From an uncultured Lachnospiraceae bacterium (GTDB taxonomy: Bacteria; Bacillota; Clostridia; Lachnospirales; Lachnospiraceae), in NCBI GenBank assembly GCA_937965795.1, contig CALCMD010000066.1:1-34523 (forward strand): a stretch of DNA of 34,523 nt, in the 5' to 3' direction. The notes beneath the pieces are model-generated. The model had not been told where the DNA came from, did no database searches, and saw nothing but the letters and a program-made list of their open reading frames with translations. Position numbers and translations under genes: made by a program. Shown here in pieces: positions 30,543 through 34,523 of this stretch; the first letter of the stretch is position 1, and every line of letters starts with the position of its first letter.

Positions 30543-32213
30543 TTATTCGGAATCTGCGGCTCTTAAGTGATCCACCAGGAGTCTGCGGATTCCGGGGTAT
30601 TCGCCAAGCCCTTTTAATGCTGCTTCTACCTGGAAGCCTGCCGCCGCAAACTGGCTGTACCAGGAATCCGGGTCATCGCCGGCCATATCGTTTTTGGCGT
30701 GGTCTCCGGCTACAATCATAAAAGGCGCCAAAATGACTTTGGACGGGTCATAATCTTTTACCATTTTCATCAGCGTTTCCATCGAAGGATAGGCTTCTAC
30801 AGTGCCAAGAAAGATATTCTTGTGGCCTTTATCCTTGAAGGTGTAATCCAGGGCAGCATAGATGGAATTGGCATAATGGGTGGTTCCGTGTCCCATCAGC
30901 ACAAGCGCTTCCTCCTGCTTTAAATCGGGAAATTCTTCTGCAACGGCCTGAATGACCCGAAGACTGTCCTGTTCGCTGGTAAGAAGCGGGTCCCCGAAAG
31001 AGATAGAGTGGAAATTCTCACGGAAGGAAAGAACGTCTTCCTTCATCAAATCATTTTCGATTCCATTGATGACATGGGTGGGCTGTACCACAACGTCTGT
31101 GATACCGTCTGCAATCATTTGTTTCATCGCTTCTTTCACAGTATTGATATGGACATTGTCACGGGTTTTCAGCTTTTTAATAATCATTTTGCTGGTCCAT
31201 GCCCGGTATAGTTTATCGTTGGGAAAAGCGTTCTGCATGTCCCGCTCAATGGCGTCAATGGTGACTTTTCTTGTGTCGTTGTGGCTGGTTCCGAAGCTGA
31301 CGGCCAGAATCGCTTTTTTTGTTTCCGTAGACAATGTTTTCTTTCCTCCGTAGTGCGGGTTTATTTTAATATCTGAAATATAGGTTTCCAGGGTATGCAG
31401 ATCTTTTGGGAGCGGGAGGGAAGCCTTGAGGATTCCCTTTTTGCAGAGGCTTTCAAAAAGCTCCAGAACTGCGGGGGGTTCCAGATTGGTCGCATGAAGC
31501 GCGGCACGGTTTCCAAACACCTGAGCGGGCGTTCCGTGCATAAGGACTTTTCCCTCATGAAACAGCATGATTTCATCCGCCCACTGGTAAGCGTAGTTCA
31601 CATCATGGGTAGCCATTAGAACCGTGATGCCGTTAGCGGTCATCTGGTCTACGATTTGATTTACCATCGTGGTATGCTTAGGGTCCAGGGCGGCGGCAGG
31701 TTCGTCCAGAATAATAATTTCCGGGTGCATGACCAGGATATCCGCAATGGATACCTGTTTTTTCTGCCCTCCGCTTAACGCATGGGTGGGCTTGTGCCGG
31801 AAGGGAGTAATTTCCAGGGTTTCAATCACATGCTCTACTTCCTGTCTGGCTTTTTCTTCCGAAACGCCCAGATTCAGGATTCCGAAAGAAATTTCCTGAT
31901 AGACGCTGGCGGAAAAAAGCTGTCGGTCAGGGTCCTGAAACACGATCCCCACCTTGCTTCTTAAATCAAGCAGCCCTTTTTTTGTATAAGAAATCTCCTT
32001 TCCGTGAAAATAGAGTTTTCCAGACTGCGGTTTGTGGATACCTGTGCAGCAGAGGAAAAAGGTTGATTTTCCACTGCCGTTTGCTCCCATGAAAGCAATC
32101 TTCTGTCCCCGGCGGATTTCCAGGGAAAGCCCGTTCAGGGAATGGGAAGTCTCAGTGTCATAGGAAAAATACAGGTTTTCTGCTTTCAAAATAATGTCAT
32201 CGTTGGTTTTCAT
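30543..32213 (-). CDS. cbiO-cbiK: Fusion of cobalt transporter ATPase (CbiO) and anaerobic cobaltochelatase (CbiK)
   Basis: The 556-residue protein has two complete enzymes. Residues 1 to about 270 are the CbiO ATPase of the cobalt ECF transporter: Walker A GANGSGKS (43-50), Q-loop FQDPD, signature LSGGQ (146-150), Walker B IIILDEP (D170, E171) and switch His203. Residues about 296-556 are CbiK, which inserts Co2+ into sirohydrochlorin: ILAVSFGTSH, H442 in MGHGT, E473 in TVEAYPS and H505 in AGDHAKNDM, the metal ligands of the family. ATG 32213 is chosen: it overlaps the cbiQ stop (ATGA) and GGAGGAG stands upstream; GTG 32231 would place that site inside the gene. The linker contains a ribosome-binding site and start codon (see 31332-31349). 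All domains look intact. Confidence 0.93.
   Translation of the reverse strand: MKTNDDIILKAENLYFSYDTETSHSLNGLSLEIRRGQKIAFMGANGSGKSTFFLCCTGIHKPQSGKLYFHGKEISYTKKGLLDLRSKVGIVFQDPDRQLFSASVYQEISFGILNLGVSEEKARQEVEHVIETLEITPFRHKPTHALSGGQKKQVSIADILVMHPEIIILDEPAAALDPKHTTMVNQIVDQMTANGITVLMATHDVNYAYQWADEIMLFHEGKVLMHGTPAQVFGNRAALHATNLEPPAVLELFESLCKKGILKASLPLPKDLHTLETYISDIKINPHYGGKKTLSTETKKAILAVSFGTSHNDTRKVTIDAIERDMQNAFPNDKLYRAWTSKMIIKKLKTRDNVHINTVKEAMKQMIADGITDVVVQPTHVINGIENDLMKEDVLSFRENFHSISFGDPLLTSEQDSLRVIQAVAEEFPDLKQEEALVLMGHGTTHYANSIYAALDYTFKDKGHKNIFLGTVEAYPSMETLMKMVKDYDPSKVILAPFMIVAGDHAKNDMAGDDPDSWYSQFAAAGFQVEAALKGLGEYPGIRRLLVDHLRAADSE
31332..31349 (-). promoter_or_regulatory. Internal ribosome-binding site and TTG start at the CbiO/CbiK junction
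   Basis: On the minus strand GGAGG (31349-31345) is followed after 10 bases by an in-frame TTG (31334-31332, codon 294) that would begin a free CbiK of about 263 residues reading STETKKAILAVSFGTS. The codons of the GGAGG make the Gly-Gly of the linker. It is either a relic of separate genes or a working second start. Confidence 0.6.
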
Positions 32214-32986
32214 AAGAAAAATCTCCTCCACAGGGCAAATAAAAACAGTGCAGTGTCAAATAAGAGAATGGCCGCAACCACTTTTTTCTTCGGCGGCCTA
32301 TCCTCGGATAAAACCCGGATCGTACCGTCGTAGCATCTGGCTTCCATGGCGTCATAGAGCTGGTTGGAGCGGCTGACAGCCCGTATCATCAGGATAGAGC
32401 CGAGCATGCCGAAGGACTTTACGGCTGTTTTGTAATCCCGGTTTCCGAGACGGCAGTCCTGCGAAGTGCCGATGGCTGCGGCAGTTTCCAGAAGTACAAA
32501 AATAAAACGGTAAATCAGAAGCATCAGCTCAATCAGCAGTTTTGGGCAGCGCAGCTTTCGCAGTACTTCCAGGATGTCCGGCATTGGCGTTGTAAAAGAA
32601 AGAAAATACAGGCAGGAAACTGCCGACAAAGCGGTGAGAATCAACTGTAAGGCATACAGAAAAGAATGTACGCTGGAAGTAAGATACCAGCTGCCAATGG
32701 GAACCGCGAAGAAATCCATGGGTGTGCGCCGGATATGCAGCATAATAGCAAGGGTGCTCATCAGTAAAAATGCCAGGGGAACCGTCAAAAAATGGAGATA
32801 ACGGGAAACAGGGATTCCACCCTTGCAGACGGTAAGAATCCCTGTAACGGTTAATACGATACATGCCACCGCAATGGAACGACTCATTACACAGATGAAC
32901 AGTGTAATCATTGCGAAGGCAAACTTTTCACTGGCATTTTCATATCTAAGCCTGGAATGGTAACAAAGCTTGTCAATGATAATCAT
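32210..32986 (-). CDS. cbiQ: Cobalt ECF transporter transmembrane subunit T
   Basis: CbiQ is the membrane scaffold coupling the ATPase to the substrate-binding CbiM/CbiN. The 258-residue protein has about five membrane helices in the first two thirds and the coupling-helix motif AMEARCYDG near the C-terminus, where the family usually has A-x-x-x-R-G. It lacks any ATPase. AAAGGAG precedes ATG 32986. It overlaps the cbiO-cbiK start by four bases. Confidence 0.92.
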   Translation of the reverse strand: MIIIDKLCYHSRLRYENASEKFAFAMITLFICVMSRSIAVACIVLTVTGILTVCKGGIPVSRYLHFLTVPLAFLLMSTLAIMLHIRRTPMDFFAVPIGSWYLTSSVHSFLYALQLILTALSAVSCLYFLSFTTPMPDILEVLRKLRCPKLLIELMLLIYRFIFVLLETAAAIGTSQDCRLGNRDYKTAVKSFGMLGSILMIRAVSRSNQLYDAMEARCYDGTIRVLSEDRPPKKKVVAAILLFDTALFLFALWRRFFL

Positions 32987-33015
32987 AGGAAACTCCTTTC
33001 ACCAGGAAAATATGG

Positions 33016-33312
33016 TTATTCTTTCATCCATTTCTTGCGCTCGACAAAACGTCCCATAAAAAAGGCGATAATGCCCACGCCGATACCAGTCTGTACGCAG
33101 AAGAGAAGGCTTTCTACTTCGCCTGGAAGCTCGCTTCCAATAATTTTTTCAAGGATAGGCGCTGCCCACGGCTCATAGGAAGAATCGACTTCCTCTACGA
33201 CCTGGCTTCCGGCGTCATCGGAGCCGCCGAATTCGGCGTCTTTCAGTGCAAATAATGGTACAAACGCAATTAAGAGAACGGCAATAATTGCTGCGATAAC
33301 GGTTTTCTTCAT
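33016..33312 (-). CDS. cbiN: Cobalt ECF transporter small subunit
   Basis: CbiN is the small membrane protein that assists CbiM in cobalt capture. The 98 residues have two membrane helices (about 5-23 and 70-88) joined by an acidic outer loop (DAEFGGSDDAG, VEEVDSSYEPWAAP), the usual CbiN plan including the conserved EPWxxP segment. It starts one base after the cbiM stop; the AGGAGG ribosome-binding site is inside the end of cbiM. Confidence 0.9.
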   Translation of the reverse strand: MKKTVIAAIIAVLLIAFVPLFALKDAEFGGSDDAGSQVVEEVDSSYEPWAAPILEKIIGSELPGEVESLLFCVQTGIGVGIIAFFMGRFVERKKWMKE

Positions 33313-33313
33313 T

Positions 33314-34060
33314 TTATTTTGCCTCCTTTAAATATCCGATTGCACGAAGCTCCGGTTTTGCATAGGTCTCCAGTCCCATAACGATGATGACAGTGAGAAT
33401 TCCTTCAATAACAGCAAGAGGAATCTGTGTCGGCGCAAAGACAACCAGAAATTTTCCAAGAGCGGCGCCGAAGGTGGTATCCGCATTGTGCGCCAGGGCC
33501 ATCTGGCAGGCGGTTACGCAGTATGTAAACAAATCGCCCAGTGTTGCGGCAAGGAAAACGCCCGCCTTTTTGTTTATATTCATCTTTTTACACAGAACAT
33601 AAATCCCGTAGGAAACAAAAGGTCCTGCGATCGCCATAGAAAACGTGTTGGCTCCAATCGTGGTAAGACCGCCGTGTGCCAGAAGAATGGCCTGGAACAG
33701 CAGGACAATCAGACCTAAAATGGAAACCGCAGAAGGCCCGAATAAAATAGCGCCAAGTCCTGTTCCTGTCATGTGGGAGCAGCTTCCTGTCACGGACGGG
33801 ATTTTCAGCGAGGAAATAACGAACACGAAGGCGCCGGACATAGCCAGCAGGGTAATCAGGTTCCGGTGTTCGTTTAAAGTTTTCTTAATAGACATAAATC
33901 CTGCTGCAAGGAAAGGCAGGCATAGCGCACCCCATGCAATGCAGAATCCCCCCGGAAGGTACCCCTCCATAATGTGCATGGCGTTTACCTTTGGGACAAT
34001 GCCGAAGGCAAGGGCGAAAACGCCTGCCAAAGCGATGATTTGTTTCTGTTTTTTACTCAT
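33314..34060 (-). CDS. cbiM: Cobalt ECF transporter substrate-capture subunit
   Basis: CbiM binds Co2+ and releases it to the cell. The 248-residue protein has a signal peptide (residues 1 to about 27, ending VNA) whose removal would expose MHIMEGYLPGGF, the N-terminal metal-binding segment (Met1, His2) of the family; a further ligand-type His occurs in GSCSHMTGTGLG. About six membrane helices follow. ATG 34060 is supported by AAAGGAG six bases upstream; an in-frame ATG at 34102 would fall in the riboswitch terminator. First gene of the riboswitch-controlled uptake operon. Because CbiN is present the ion is Co2+ rather than Ni2+. Confidence 0.94.
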   Translation of the reverse strand: MSKKQKQIIALAGVFALAFGIVPKVNAMHIMEGYLPGGFCIAWGALCLPFLAAGFMSIKKTLNEHRNLITLLAMSGAFVFVISSLKIPSVTGSCSHMTGTGLGAILFGPSAVSILGLIVLLFQAILLAHGGLTTIGANTFSMAIAGPFVSYGIYVLCKKMNINKKAGVFLAATLGDLFTYCVTACQMALAHNADTTFGAALGKFLVVFAPTQIPLAVIEGILTVIIVMGLETYAKPELRAIGYLKEAK

Positions 34061-34100
34061 TTTCTTCTCCTTTCTGATTTCACAAAAATATTTTGAGTAC

Positions 34101-34129
34101 AAAAAAACCTGTAGGATTTTTCCGACAGG
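34101..34129 (-). terminator. Intrinsic terminator of the cbiM riboswitch
   Basis: Minus strand: CCTGT-c-GGA (34129-34121) pairs with TCC-t-ACAGG, closing on a short A-rich loop, and is followed by seven T's (34107-34101). It ends about 40 bases before the cbiM start. Confidence 0.8.
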
Positions 34130-34150
34130 CTATCAGAAGAACAAGAGGTT

Positions 34151-34232
34151 CCATCCGTTTTACGGCACAACAAAACGGATGCTATGAGCCAGCATGTTCT
34201 TACACAAGGCCATCGTTCGTAACCTGTGTAAA
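34151..34232 (-). other. Two hairpins between aptamer and terminator
   Basis: Going with transcription: TTACACAGG pairs with CCTTGTGTAA (one bulge) over 34232-34195, then CATCCGTTTT pairs exactly with AAAACGGATG (about 34182-34151, loop of about ten bases). They lie between the riboswitch core and the terminator and may form the antiterminator or a timing element. No pairing with the terminator arm was obvious. Confidence 0.55.
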
Positions 34233-34240
34233 TCGCGTGC

Positions 34241-34406
34241 ACAGGGCAGGTCTTCTGACTCGGCATCAACACTGCATTCCGCCTTCCCAGTTTCCCAGTG
34301 GCATAAATGAAATGCAGCTCCGTCCATACAGCGGCGTGACCGTGTGAGCTTTTCACTCAACTTTCCTATTCTCCCGGACTTCCTTGCGAAAGAGCGGGCA
34401 CCCTAT
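34241..34406 (-). promoter_or_regulatory. Full-length cobalamin riboswitch (B12 element)
   Basis: On the minus strand the conserved order is complete: a closing helix (ATAGGG with CCCTGT), GGTGCCC, AAAGTTGAGTGAAAAGCTCA, ACGGTCACGCCGCTGTA, ATGCCACTGGGAAACTGGG, and the B12 box GAGTCAGAAGACCTGCCC. That is the AdoCbl-type architecture with the P6 side arm. It should repress cbiMNQ-cbiOK when cobalamin is abundant, via the terminator downstream. Confidence 0.92.
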
Positions 34407-34424
34407 ACATTCAATTCTTTTTTC

Positions 34425-34452
34425 ATTGTAGCATACCTGGGAATTTTGTCAA
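34425..34452 (-). promoter_or_regulatory. Promoter of the cobalt-uptake operon
   Basis: Minus strand TTGACA (34452-34447) and TACAAT (34430-34425) with a 16-base spacer. Transcription would begin near 34418, just before the riboswitch. Confidence 0.75.
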
Positions 34453-34523
34453 CTGGGATTTGACTCTCGTTTGTGTCAAGTACTCGTTGGCACTTTTCCT
34501 ATTTTCCTTTATGAGGCCTCCCA
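34453..34523. other. Right edge, no gene recognised
   Basis: The last 71 bases contain a second TTGACA-like box on the minus strand (34479-34474) without a -10 at the right distance. No reading frame with recognisable content was seen. It is upstream DNA of the uptake operon or the end of an unseen neighbour. Confidence 0.4.

Noticed and set aside
32214..32231. GTG start six codons upstream for cbiO-cbiK
   Set aside because: The GGAGGAG ribosome-binding site would then be coding sequence; ATG 32213 also forms the usual ATGA overlap with cbiQ.
1..34523. CRISPR array, prophage, transposase or defence system
   Set aside because: No regularly spaced repeats, integrase, transposase or defence-type domain was seen; the only repeated elements are the surface-gene ends and the two palindromic copies in the B12 operon.

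Overview
This window looks like a chromosomal segment of an anaerobic, gut-type Clostridia, most likely Lachnospiraceae. The evidence is the combination of Shine-Dalgarno-rich, tightly packed operons, anaerobic cobalt-early B12 synthesis, a flavodiiron protein with a built-in rubredoxin, and TTG/GTG starts. The genus cannot be fixed from the sequence alone. No rRNA, tRNA, CRISPR array or transposase was seen.

Layout. (1) 1-814: AT-rich left edge carrying two homologous 3' ends of large surface-type proteins (InlB-type repeat end plus an Fn3-like domain); one is cut by the window edge and one is a 5'-truncated remnant. (2) 857-6045: a folate operon under a consensus promoter, folC-folE-HD phosphohydrolase-folP-folB/folK fusion, running by overlap into a three-domain pheA (chorismate mutase, prephenate dehydratase, ACT). 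(3) 6071-12490: a perfect 24-bp palindrome, then a DUF815-type AAA+ ATPase, a Ppx/GppA phosphatase, polyphosphate kinase Ppk1 and a duplicated-domain PF06541 membrane protein, a probable polyphosphate/stress module. (4) 12621-14411: a four-domain flavodiiron protein, closed by a clear terminator. (5) 14477-30461: one long plus-strand B12 operon behind a consensus promoter, a reduced cobalamin-riboswitch-like leader and a terminator/antiterminator: cbiD, cbiL, cbiF, cbiG, cbiH, cbiJ-E-T (triple fusion), cbiA, cobT, cobU, cobS, a second divergent CobU-like gene, cobC, cbiB, cobD, cbiP, cbiC. (6) 34452-30543, minus strand: a cobalt-uptake operon behind a full-length cobalamin riboswitch: cbiM, cbiN, cbiQ and a cbiO-cbiK fusion joining the cobalt ECF-transporter ATPase to the anaerobic cobaltochelatase. 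The two B12 operons converge on a shared strong hairpin at 30478-30516.

How the genes work together. CbiMNQO imports cobalt and CbiK inserts it into sirohydrochlorin (precorrin-2 level). CbiL/F/G/H/J/E/T/D/C build cobyrinate, CbiA and CbiP amidate it, CobD and CbiB attach aminopropanol phosphate, and CobU, CobS, CobT and CobC assemble the nucleotide loop. Uroporphyrinogen III methyltransferase, the corrinoid adenosyltransferase and any lower-ligand base synthesis are not in the window and must be elsewhere or obtained from outside.

The most unusual points are the CbiO-CbiK fusion that retains an internal ribosome-binding site and start codon at the domain junction, two copies of a palindromic repeat at the 3' ends of cbiD and cbiL (one captured as protein sequence), two structurally different B12 riboswitches facing each other, the pair of complementary divergent CobU proteins, and an HD phosphohydrolase with a conserved-looking cysteine tail sitting at the usually missing dephosphorylation step of folate synthesis.
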